64,000 bases of DNA, from the NCBI GenBank assembly GCA_947846985.1, contig CANTUZ010000003.1:58538096-58602095 (forward strand), written 5' to 3'. Each line of letters begins with the position of its first letter. Position 1 is the first letter of the stretch. Of the stretch, positions 50,401-62,400 are shown piece after piece. The position numbers were made by a program, and so were the translations under genes. The DNA is from Fratercula arctica. Its lineage: Eukaryota > Chordata > Aves > Charadriiformes > Alcidae. The notes beneath the pieces were generated by a model that ran no database searches, was not told the DNA's origin, and saw nothing but the letters and a program-made list of their open reading frames with translations.

Positions 50401-53400
50401 ACGCTTGGGTTTTCTCTTTCCTCTTAACTTTTAGAAATGACTTAGCACAAGTTAGCCCCATCTCCCAATCCGATGACCTAGAGCTTGACTGACAGTTATT
50501 CAGATCCTTCCTGGTGCTGCAAGCAGTTGCTTTCACCAGCTTAAGTGAAAAGCTAGCCTTGTTTATCAGTTCAAGCTTTGATGCTGATGACTGACTTTAT
50601 CAGTTTCTTCTGCTTTGTCTGGTATCTTTCAAGAAATTATCTGCGGGTCTTGTTTGAGTCTTATTCTGACTGATCAAGATTGGCAGGGCATATAATAAGT
50701 ATCATCAATATCTGACCATTTGGAAACAAATTCTCCAACCTAGATTAACAGTGCATGTTCTGGAATAAATTGAATGCTTTTACATACTATTCTTCACTGT
50801 ATGTGTTCACAGAAATGCAGTGAAATCATTGTTGCTCACCTTGGCTACCTGAACTACACTCAGTACAACATATTTGTTAGCTTTGAAGATCTAAATAAAT
50901 TAACATACACCATCCAGAATATTACTTTCACAGTAAGTATGAAGTTTTATACTAGCAAAAGAAATCTCCTTAGTTACTAATGCTGTAGAAGTCTGCTTTA
51001 ACTGTAACAAAAAAGTTATCTCGTTTTTGAAGAGACAAACATAAATTAATTTTTCTGTCACTACTAATGTCAGAACTAGTGTAGCATTTGCTGTTAATAA
51101 GGGTTTTCTTAACTCTATAAGGAAAGATTTTTCTTTCAGAACTGCTAATGCTGTTTTCTAGACCAGATAAATTTAGTCTAATTCCTGGGAGATATTTTTA
51201 TCAGTAGGCAAGCTAGACTAGAACATCCAGTTTTCTGCATTCGCTTATAGAGATGTTGCCTCTCTAAAGCATGGTATCTGTTTCAGCCTTTCCAGTAGGT
51301 GTATCTGAATTAGCAGGATTTTTCCAGACTTTACGAAAGCATGGACTAGAAAGATTTAACAAACTCAAAGAAAAATGAAGATTTTTTTTTTTTTTGACTA
51401 TGCTTATGAGGAAGAGAAAAATGTTTATTCAGCTAAAATAAGCAGGCTAATAAAATAATTCACTAAAATAATCCCTAGTGAAATATCTAGCTCAGTTCAT
51501 AGTGCTAAAAATTGCTTATAAAACAGTTTCGTCATCAGTGTGTGCTGATTGGCTCCAAAAAGAAATTTAGAAACATTTGCATTGGGAGAAAATGGAACTA
51601 AACCGAATTTATAATACAGGTTACTGTGATATGTTCTACCTGTATGCAACATTCAGAGCAGGTAGCAAGCAAAATTCTTACTGTAAAGCAAAAGTGGTTT
51701 TTATATATTAAATAAACATCCTGATTATTAATATTTGTAATATTGCAGTGCATAAAGCACATCATTAAAAATTATCTGTAAGGGGAAAAAAAAACCCCAA
51801 ACTCACAACCCCCTTGCTTAGTTCCAGATTTCAAAAAGGACCAAGTGTTAGAGCATTTATACTTGTACAGTTTTTCGTCATAAAATCACAGAATCACAGA
51901 ATGGTTTGGGTTGGAAGAGACCTTAAAGATCATGTAGTTCCAACCCCCTGCCATGGGCCCGGACACCTCCCACTAGACCAGGCTGCTCAAAGCCCCATCC
52001 AGCCTGGCCTTCAACACTTCCAGGGATGGGGCATCCACAGCTTCTCTGGGCAGCCTGTTCCAGTGTCTCACCGCCCTCACAGTAAAGAATTTCTTCCTAA
52101 TATCGAATCTAAATCTCCCCTCCTTCAGTTTAAAACCGTTACCCCTCATCCTATCACTACGCTCCCTGATAAAAAGTCCCTCCCTGTTTTGCCTATAGGC
52201 ACCCTTTAGGTACCAGAAGGCTGCTATAAGGTTTCCAAGGAGCCTTCTCTTCTCCAGGCTGAACAACCGCAACTCTCTCTGCCTGTCTTCATAGGAGAGG
52301 TGCTCCAGCCCTCTGATCATCTTTGTGGCCCTCCTCTGGACTCATTCCAATGGGTCCGTGTCTTTCTTATGTTGGGGGCCCCAGAGCTGGACACAACAGT
52401 ACTCCAGGTGAGGTCTCACCAAAGTGGAGTAAAGGGGGAGAATCACCTCACTTGACCTGCTGGCCACACTTCTTTTGATGCATCCCAGAATGCACCATCT
52501 TCCAACCTAGACAATTCTATGATTCTATGATCTTGCTTTGCAGGCTGCCCTTAAGGCAGACTTGTGCATAAACCCAAAAAACCCAAAGCCTTGCTTTTTT
52601 GCAGCAACTAAAATTGTCATTTTATTTCATTGTCATTATTTATTTCATTCCGGTAATTTCAGTTGAAATTATAGATTGCCTTTTGTATAATGGTATTCTC
52701 TACATGTAAGTTTCATTCTACATTTATACTTTAAGAAGACAACACAGTGGTTGACATATTTAATTCATTGAAAGGTAAAGCTTCTTGTTCACATGGGCAG
52801 AGCGTATGTTGTACCAGGGAGTTTACATTTCTAAAGTGGCTTCAAAGGAGGAGCATGCCATGTATGAGGTAAATTTTCAGCAGAACAGAGTTTATGCAAA
52901 CTGACATGTTAAAGTTAATATTTGTGCCCTTCTAATAATTAGAGGAGAAGAAGGAGCTTTTTCTCCTTACAAAAAAAAGTTCTTTAATTAGCTCATTTAT
53001 TTTTCTCTTACTGGATTTTCTTTTTTCCACTTCTCAAACAAGAAAATAAGCTTTAAGAAAACAAAACCATTACAGGAAACATGACTGTACTTTTTCAACC
53101 TCTTCATAATGAATTTATGCATCTGACCTTGGTAATAGAGAAGAAAATACTGAATTTACTCAATTATTGGCATTCAGACTTTGAATTAAAGTTGAATTGA
53201 AATCAATGAAGAACATCCTGTTTGTCATAAGAAGTGCTTAAACACACGACAGCACACTGAGTATGTTACAAAATGGCAGGGTAAAAGAGAAGCAAGGATA
53301 TTAGGCAGCTTTGGTTATCTTTTCATCAGTTAGTCCTATGGGTATGAACTTCTCAGTATCTGCAGAAAGTGCTAATTATTGATGTTGTACGTCCCCTGTC

Positions 53401-56400
53401 AAATCACTGTTCATTGGACTGTTTTTCTTCGGTTGTCTTGTAGTGGAAGACCTACAATCCAACTTTTTCACAAGTGGAAATATGGTTCCGATTTGTCTTT
53501 GTAGTTCTTACTTTTATGGTCACGGTAAGATTTTGTTTCATTTTTTCTGGAGTATATTACGTAGGTGGCTGATAACACTGCTCTGTAGTGCTGTGTTTAG
53601 TAACTTCACCCCAGGCAGCAGAGTTGAGATATCACTGAATGGTGTAAAAAATGTTTCTGAAATAGTTATGTAGTTGCTGCTTTTATATCTTTACAAGTAG
53701 TATTGAAGGGGACATTAAGAAAATAGGATAAATGGGAAAACTTGTTTTTCTGAACTCTGATTTTGAATTGAACAGAAAGAATTTTGCTTAAACAAAGGAA
53801 ATTGTGATTAGATGCTAGCAAAAATATTTTGTTTGCAATGCAGGTAGGCTCAGATATTGGAGTAGGATGCCCAGAGTGTGGACTCTCCATCTCTGAAAAT
53901 GAGCAAAACTCAGTTGAATATGACCTTGATGTAACTTTAAAGTCGTCACTGCCTTGAGTGTGAGGATGGGCCGAATGGCCTCCAGAGGTGCCTTACAACC
54001 TAAATTATGCTACAATTTAGATTATCTCTCCCCTCCAACCTGGTTTGGCCCTGGAAAAGAAGTGTCTGTGAAAAAACCAACAAGATAAAATCTAAAATGC
54101 AGAATTTTCAGAGTAATGACACTAAAGCACTGAACACTTGGTCAGCATTTTTCTCACATAGATGATGTCACTCAGCAGGTAACTGTGAATGTGATATGGA
54201 ATCTTTTTTTAAAAAGTGAGTTTAAGTGGAATTTATTGGTAGTGTGTGACCGGTAATTAGGCAACATTTTTTCATACATTGTTGATTTGCATGGTAATGG
54301 TTGGTTTCCTTCACAGTTGGCTTGAGAGTAAGTAATTTGCATTGGGGTAAGCCAGAAAACTTGAAGCAGAAGTGAAAGCTAGGAGTTGTGGCTCCTGTTT
54401 TACAATGTTCTCAGTGGCAAAGACCTCATGAAGTTGCCTTTGCAATGTGCTGTGTTATCTCTTTACTCTAGTAAAACCATTATGGCTGTATTCCTTCCTT
54501 ACAAATTTTTGTTGTTGTTGTTTTATAGTGTCTGTTTGCACATTCCCTGCGGAAATTCTCCATGAGAGATTGGGGTATTGAACAGAAATGGATGTCTATC
54601 CTCCTTCCTCTCCTGCTACTTTACAATGGTACTTGTATCCTGGAATTTTTAGAAAAGCTCCTTTTTTTAAATAAAAGAAAAAAAATGAAAAAAAGAGAGC
54701 GAGAGAGTGAGAAGGCAAAATGGAATCTGGCCTTGAACTCATAAGGAGCTATTTATAAGGCTTCAGAAAACTAATTTAAAAACGAAACAAAACAAACAAC
54801 CCTTTTTAAGTGTATCAAATTCAAGGGCATAATGAGTAGGTGGATTTCATTCTTTTCAGTCATGTGAATGTCAAGTCTGTTTGTTTAAAGCTCTGATTGG
54901 AATAGGTGGCTGCAACCATACTGAACCTTTCATCTAGCAACACGTAAATGCAATTTCTGTGTTGTCTGCTAAGTCTTACTTCTTCATTTTTCAGATAATA
55001 GCACTTTAGTTAAAAATGGAGGCTACTTTTAGTCTCGTGAACCACATCAAATTCTATCACTCTCTAGCATTACCAAAATAGTATTTGCCTTTCAGTCATT
55101 CTATGATAATTTTTAGGTCATCACCAAGAACAGTGGTTTAGTAGGAAGTCTAATAAAACCTGAAATCTTCTAGAAATGTTGGCAACCGTTTCAGATTATT
55201 TCTACAGCACAGAAGATTGCTGCTGGAGGCACCATTTTCTTTGTAAATTACTTTAAGATGCAGCAAATTTCTATTTAATTTACTGGTGTAATTAGAAAAA
55301 TCTAGGTGTTTTTGTTCCTCTGAAGATAAATTCTGCTTTACTTTTCGTAATGGAAAACTTTTTCCCCTCTGTTTAACTTGTTTTTTCTTATTTTGTTACA
55401 GATCCATTTTTCCCCCTTTCTTTTCTGGTGAACAGCTGGTTTCCTGGAATGCTGGATGATCTATTCCAGTCACTGTTTCTGTGTGCACTGTTGTTGTTCT
55501 GGCTTTGTGTCTACCATGGTATAAGAGTACAGGTAAGGGGTGCAACAGTATCTACTACTTACTGAGAAGACAGTACTTGTTTTCTCAGTTCTCTCAAAAG
55601 GTGACAAAAATGTAACCATTTTTTTTTAAGAAGAGGCATTTATTTTATTCTTAAAGTACAATGTGACACATGAAGCTTTGGAGTTAAAAATATTTGTGGT
55701 AAAGTAGATTGTCTTGAGGCTACCATGACTAAATGAGATAGATGGGACAATCCACTCTCAACTATTGCTAGACAGTCTTCAGAATTATGATGCCATTATG
55801 CTTTGTTCTTGCTTGAAGGGTTTAGTTGTTGTATATGGTAGCTGTTTGTTTTTTAAACCACTTTAAAATACTGCATAAGATAAATATGAATTCTAGAGCA
55901 TATTCCTATAGTTTATGTCTTTTGTAATCATCTGTGCAGGTTAAAAATACAGAAGGTGAGTCTCTTAATCTAGTTCAAATTGAGTGAAACAAAGATGATA
56001 GTTATTTTGTTGTCAAGAATGAATGAAATCTCAAATGTGGGTTCATTACTTCACCACACTATTGTTTTCTCAACAGGGGGAAAGGAAATGCTTAACTTTC
56101 TATCTGCCCAAATTCTTTATTGTTGGACTATTGTGGCTGGCCTCTGTTACACTGGGAATATGGCAAACGTAAGTAATTTAAAATTTAATGCAAAAATAAC
56201 AAGCTGAGAGTATTCAAGAATGAGAAGATTGTTTATAATTAGTTGTATGTGTTTTTTAATGCTCTGATTATGATATAGGAATGGAGTTCAAATTCTTACA
56301 CCTTTCTGTTTTTCAAATTGTGACTGATTTGAAAACAGAATTCCTCATGGATGATTTAGTAGTACATAATTTTATAAATCAAAATGAGATTTAGAAGTCA

Positions 56401-59400
56401 CTACTTTGTCAATATGTTATGGCTCCCTACAATACTGTCTGTCTGTAGTGCTGTCTGTAGTTAGCTATTACACAGTTAGGCCAAACTTTCTCAACTATTA
56501 AACCTGCACAGTTGGTATTGACAGAATGCTCTCTCTTCTTAAAACTCAGTTCTTTTGCTTGGTTTAGTGTTTCTCTCTGTTTTCCAAAATGTTGTGTTAA
56601 CATAAAGGTGTCACTATTCCCCACCCAGAAAACTCTCTCAGTTTTTTAGTCTCAAGTGTTTGCCTCTTATTTTATTTCTCAGAAGGAAGATACCTTCTAA
56701 CCTTCTCCATGCCATTGTACATTGTTGAAAGCAGTGCAGTTGCAGGAAATACCCGTGCTAATTGCCCTATCAGCAGAATTGTAGTGAGGGAAGGGCTTAT
56801 ACCACACTTAGTTCTTAAACATAATTCTATCACCAAGGATAAATTTAAACACTAAATCCCTAAGACTTGTAGGAATTTACAAGATCATACATTTTCAAAA
56901 AAATAAGTGGGGAGATAAGACATGCTCACAATTGAAATTCTCTGTATTCCTTGAAAATTGTGTTTGGGAAGAAGGGGGATGTCATGTAATGTAAATTGTC
57001 ATGACTTCATTGGAATCAATGGCATTGCACCAATTTATACAGTCAAAACCCTTAGTTATAAACTCCGTATGGTGACTTTAAACCTTTTCTTTGTTAGTGG
57101 GTTTCTTGGTCAGTACGGCTTTTGACCTTGTCTTTTGTAATGATGTAAGTACCACTTTTTCATTTTGAATCTTTTCTAGTGTTAATGAAGTACACGATCC
57201 TACATATCAATACAGGGTTGACACTGGTAATTTCCAGGTAAGTCATAAATGTTTTCTTGCTATTAACTTGTCATGTGTAGTTAGGCAATAGGAGGAGGTG
57301 GGGATCGTTCTTCTATTAAAATCTATAACACAATTTAGGAAATAGAAAATGCTGGTCTTATTCTGACTAAGGTACTTTTAATTTTGCTTTAAATCATGCA
57401 TAGGCTATATTGAGCTCCATCCCAATGAGAAGAGTAATTATCTTGCAAATCTTGAGACTCAATACCACAACTTTAGTCACAGACTGATGACTGTTGGGAT
57501 TGAAAGAAATTTTTTTAAGCCTCTTACTAAGTCAGTTTTGTACATCTTTACTCCTGCCAAGATGCTCTGTCCTATTAATTGTCAGACTTTTTTTGTTTTA
57601 AAGGAAGATCTGATTTATATGGGTCCTCATATTGTTCTCAGGAGCTGTGTTTTTAGAAAATCATTGAGATTGAGCTCACTGTGAACTCAGTGAACAAAAT
57701 GATGACTCCTATTAAACATCCTTTCTTTACATTCCCCTTCCTTGATGTATAGCCATCCTCGTTTTGTGCTTCCTTTCATGAGCCTGCTTTCCCTGAATAA
57801 ATTCTGTGTTGTGCTTTGGGAAATAATGATTTCTATTGAGGGAAGAAGAAATAGACCAAATCTTGTTAAATAATAGAAACTAACACTTTTCTTTTAGGGA
57901 ATGAAAATCTTCTTCCTTGTGGTGGCAACCACATACATTCTCTACCTTTTGTTCCTGATAGTGAGGGCATGTTCAGAACTTCGTAACATGCCTTATGTTG
58001 GTAAGGATTATTTCTTTTGATTCTTCCCCAAACAGGCTTGCCTTCTCCTAGATGTAGGTGTAAGTTTGCTAATAACAACTTTTCTCAATCTTTTTCAGAT
58101 CTCAGGTTAAAATTCTTGACTGCATTAACCTTTGTAGTGCTTGTCATTAGGTAAGGCTTTTCAAAGTATGTTTCTCAGTATTGTAACTTTATAACCTTTT
58201 TTTCAGGGCTTTGTTTATTTTGTATTATTTTGTTGATAATAAAATTGTCAGTAAAACTGAGGAATGTCTTTTGATATGATTTTTATGGCAAGCATTTCTT
58301 AATTTTTTTTAATCCTCCTTGAGGCTTTTAGAGCTAACTTTGTATTATTTCCATTACCACAGCAATACGCTGCAAGATTTAGAGGTTCACTTAGCAGAGA
58401 TGTTTTCTGTACCGCTCAGCGGTCTGCAGTGCATCGTTCACCTCTTTTGGAGCTTTGTAAGCTTCACTTTGTCAAAGCAGAAGTTTAGAATTAATTTCTT
58501 AGATTATTGTTAATATCTGTCTCCCCCACTATGATCAGTTATTTTAAATTACTGTTGACTCTTGTGTTGCCTGTAGTGGATGAAATCTGAGGGAAAGAGA
58601 CCATGGGGGAGGGAGGTCTGCTTTCCTCAGTTGACTGCTGACTTTTAATAACAAAAGAATCATTCTTAATTTGGAACTATGAAAGCAAACGTGTCTTAAA
58701 ATAAGTGGTCACTATGTTAACATAATTGTTTTCTCATTTACTCTTCTATCAGCTACCATTTCAATTTTGTGGTTTAAAGACACAGTACATTTACATGCTT
58801 TAACTTTTTTCCACAGCATTGTTATACTCTACCTACGCTTCGGAGCACAAGTTCTACAGGACAACTTTGTTGCTGAGCTGTCAACTCATTATCAGAATTA
58901 TATCCTTGTGTTGTGGTACTGCTCAACTAAGAATATTAATCTGTTTTCATGCAGAAGCTACTTAAAAGTCATGTACCTAAGAACTGACACCTTTGACTTC
59001 TAGGTGGGCTTTTGAAGTTCAGTCCATTTTGACTGAGGTTTCATGTCAGCATTTTGTAATGGCTGTTTGTAAAGATTATGAGCTGAGACAGTTTCAGTCT
59101 AATTTGTTTACATCACATAAACCACAACTGCATTTGATACTCTTCAAAAGGAATGAAGGCGTAGATATGCATGCATTCAAGTAATTTTAACAAGTTATTA
59201 TGACAAATTTGGGTGTATTTGCTGCATGAATTCAATTTGCTGTATACCTATCAGCTGGCATGGGGGGTACCAACATATTTGAGAAATTAATAGCTTAGAA
59301 GTCACTGAAAATGCATTTGTGTATTGGTCCAAGTCTACACGTGGAAGAGGTAATAGCAGAGAATTTAAGTGGCTTGAGAGAGACTATTTCTGATGTCTGT

Positions 59401-62400
59401 TGGCAACAGGATTACAAACTGTATTTCTGGACCTGAACTGTGAGATCCTAGTTCATTCTGCTTTCTGAAAGTGCCTCTGTGATTGCAACTGCTCTGATTA
59501 CTGGTAAGCTTAGATATGTATTGGGAGCTAGTAGAAAGCAACATGTAAAGCCTTCAGTATTTTCCCAAAATGATTGCAAGAAGCCATCTCAAGTGTTCTA
59601 TCTATAGATAGTCCTTTTTCCTTCCTTCTCAATCACTGTGCCAAGGAAGAACTTTTTTAAAAATAAACAAAACAACCCCACCTGAACATCCCCTTACTCA
59701 GCTTTCTTTTACCATTGAAGGCAGAACTATTCAATTTACCATGCACTCCACCACTCAAGAGTAAACTCAAGAGTATCTCAGCAAATGTTACTTGTGTTAA
59801 AGCTAAAGCTTTGTCTTCAGTGGGAGCTTTACCTTTAAATAGATTAAGTACATTCATTGTCATTGAATTTAAAACATGCAGTTTTGTATAGCCATTCATG
59901 CTCTCAAACTTTAGTAAGGTAAGCATTCTTTCCATTGGAACAGCTTATGTATGGTTTGGGTCTCATATCCAAAGTTACTATGTGTGGAGCTATATTGAGC
60001 AATATCCTTGACACTTACTACCAGCAGAATTTTTATCATTTTATGGTTTATTGAACTTTTATCTCTACACGTTAGCCTTCGTGTATTCCCCCTCAAAGAA
60101 TGCACTGTATGGTAAGTGTAAGCAATCGTCTGGCAAACTCAGATGACAAGAGCTGTCATTTTAGCAGATCCTGTGTAACATCTTTGTATTTCAGTTGTTT
60201 CATCACTGTTTCAATTTGCTTTGAGTTAACATAAGCAGAAGGTGCACTGTTCCTGAGCAAATTAGTATTGGAAATATGAAGAAACACGTAAAATGTATAC
60301 AACTAATCAGTTGGACTTGAATTCTTGGAATGCACTTAGATCAAGCTTATAGTCAATAGGATGTGTGCATATAATGCACTAACTTTTGCACTGCCTCACA
60401 GACAGTCCTTAAGGAGCAACAATACTTCATTTGTATTCTAACAACAAAGTTAGTATATTGGCATGCTGGCAAAATGGACTCTGAAAATAGGTAACACGCT
60501 TTTGGAAAAGTAGGAGTGAAGCTGATCTCTAATGTGGGGAAATTTTGGGGAACTTGCTATGGGGAACTTGCTCTGCTGCACAGAGCCCATGTAAAGAGAG
60601 ATAAAGGATTTAATCAGTGGCACTTCTGTTTTTGCATTCCTACGTAGAGAGTGTAATCTGACTCACGTGATGATTATAAAGCATTAGCCCTCTCTAACAG
60701 ATAAAGAGTCTGTAAAATAAATTTTTATACTGAGTGCATTCTCCACTGTAAGCGTTGAGTATAAATATAGAACCATAGAACAGTTCAAGTTGGAAGGAAC
60801 CTGGAAAGATCATCTGGTCCAACCTTTTATGGGAAAGGGAGCCTTGATGAGATTATCTAACACCCTGCCCAATCACGTCTTGCACGCTGAGAGATATGCA
60901 GGGAGAAGGTGCTAAATAGTGGAGCTGATCCTATTGCTAAACTTTTTAGAGTAGAGATGGATGGACCTGTTACAGAAAAATGCTATTTTTCCATTAAGAC
61001 AGACAGGAGAAATGGCTGGGTAAGGATAAAGTTAAAAACTTGCTGTTGGGTTGCAAGAAGTATTAGTTTATAGAAGGCAGAAAGTAAAAAGCTGCCAGGG
61101 AAAAGATGTTTGTAGCAAATTCCTGCGTTGCATTGAATTTTACTTGCATATAATTATGAACTGCAGCTAAGCAGCACAGATTATGCAGGAAATGAAGGCC
61201 TTAAAACAAGGTAGAGGGAATTGTCTTAAATAGCCAATGGAAAGTATGTGCTTCCTTTTGTCTCATCATAAAGGCACAAGTCCTTCCTCCATCTATTACA
61301 AGGATGAAAAATAACTGGCTAATCATAGGCTTGCGTACAAGGGATTACAACTTCAGTCTATTTTTGTGTAGTTTAGAAATAACCAAGAAGTTAATGAGGT
61401 CTGTGCTTTTTAAATGCATATGAACTTTTGAATAATGATTAAAAATAATGAAGTCTGTCTTAATAACTCTTATGTGCAGGTTGAAATAATATCACATAGA
61501 AAACTGCACAAGGGAGGAAATACGCTTATACAGCATGGAGAATATCTATCTAAAAATTAAGATTAGATAGTTATGTCATCTCCTTAACTCTTAAGAATAC
61601 CATGATGTTTTGGCTAAAGGGTGAAGAATTTAAAGGAGAGAATTCCTGTTTGGATATATTTTTATTGAATTGCAGTAGTGACTGTCTTGGCAGTTGTCAA
61701 GTCTGTTGCTTCAGTATTGGATTACAGGTACAGCCACATTTCTGTATTTAATGCGCTAAATTAACCCTTATTTGTATTTTCCAGAATCACAGTTGAAAGA
61801 CAATCCTGCTTTTTCTATGCTGAATGATTCAGATGATGATGTGATTTATGGGTAAGATTATAAAGTACCTATGGAGAGTTATTTTTGGTGTGTTATTTTT
61901 GTAATGTTCTTTATTCATTAAATAAGTGAAGGCTTTGTAGGTTGCTAGTGAAGTATTCTGCCTAAAGAACAGAAACATAACCTTGTTCTGAAACAGAAAT
62001 GCAATGAGAATGCATGTTATTTTGTTTTTTCTTTTTTTGGTTACTAAAAGGGATTGCTATGGCACTGATGCAAACAGGTAAGTATTAGGATGCTGGCAGG
62101 TCATGAGGGCAGCAAGAGATGTGAAAGGAAAGGACTTGCTTTTAAACTGGGAAGGGTTGCAGGAGCCAGGTGAAGTTAGCGAAGAGGCAGCTCATGTGTA
62201 AATGGTTTAGGGAAGGAGAATGGCTCTTCTTTGGTGTCCATTACTTAATGAAATAAGAATAATCAAATCTAGCAAAACTTCCTGGACTTCTGTGAGTTTA
62301 TGTAATATGAGAATTATAGTAGCACTGAAAACTGACCCCCATCAGATATCTCTGTATAGACACTGAACAAACTCATTTTCTGCCCTTGATGTTTTCACCT

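Noticed and set aside
54629..54645. Possible U12-type donor (GTATCCTG) 6 nt into intron 8
   Set aside because: It would add two residues in frame, but the GT at 54629 restores the conserved YN-DPFF junction, the motif has a mismatch, and the acceptor has a polypyrimidine tract typical of U2 introns.
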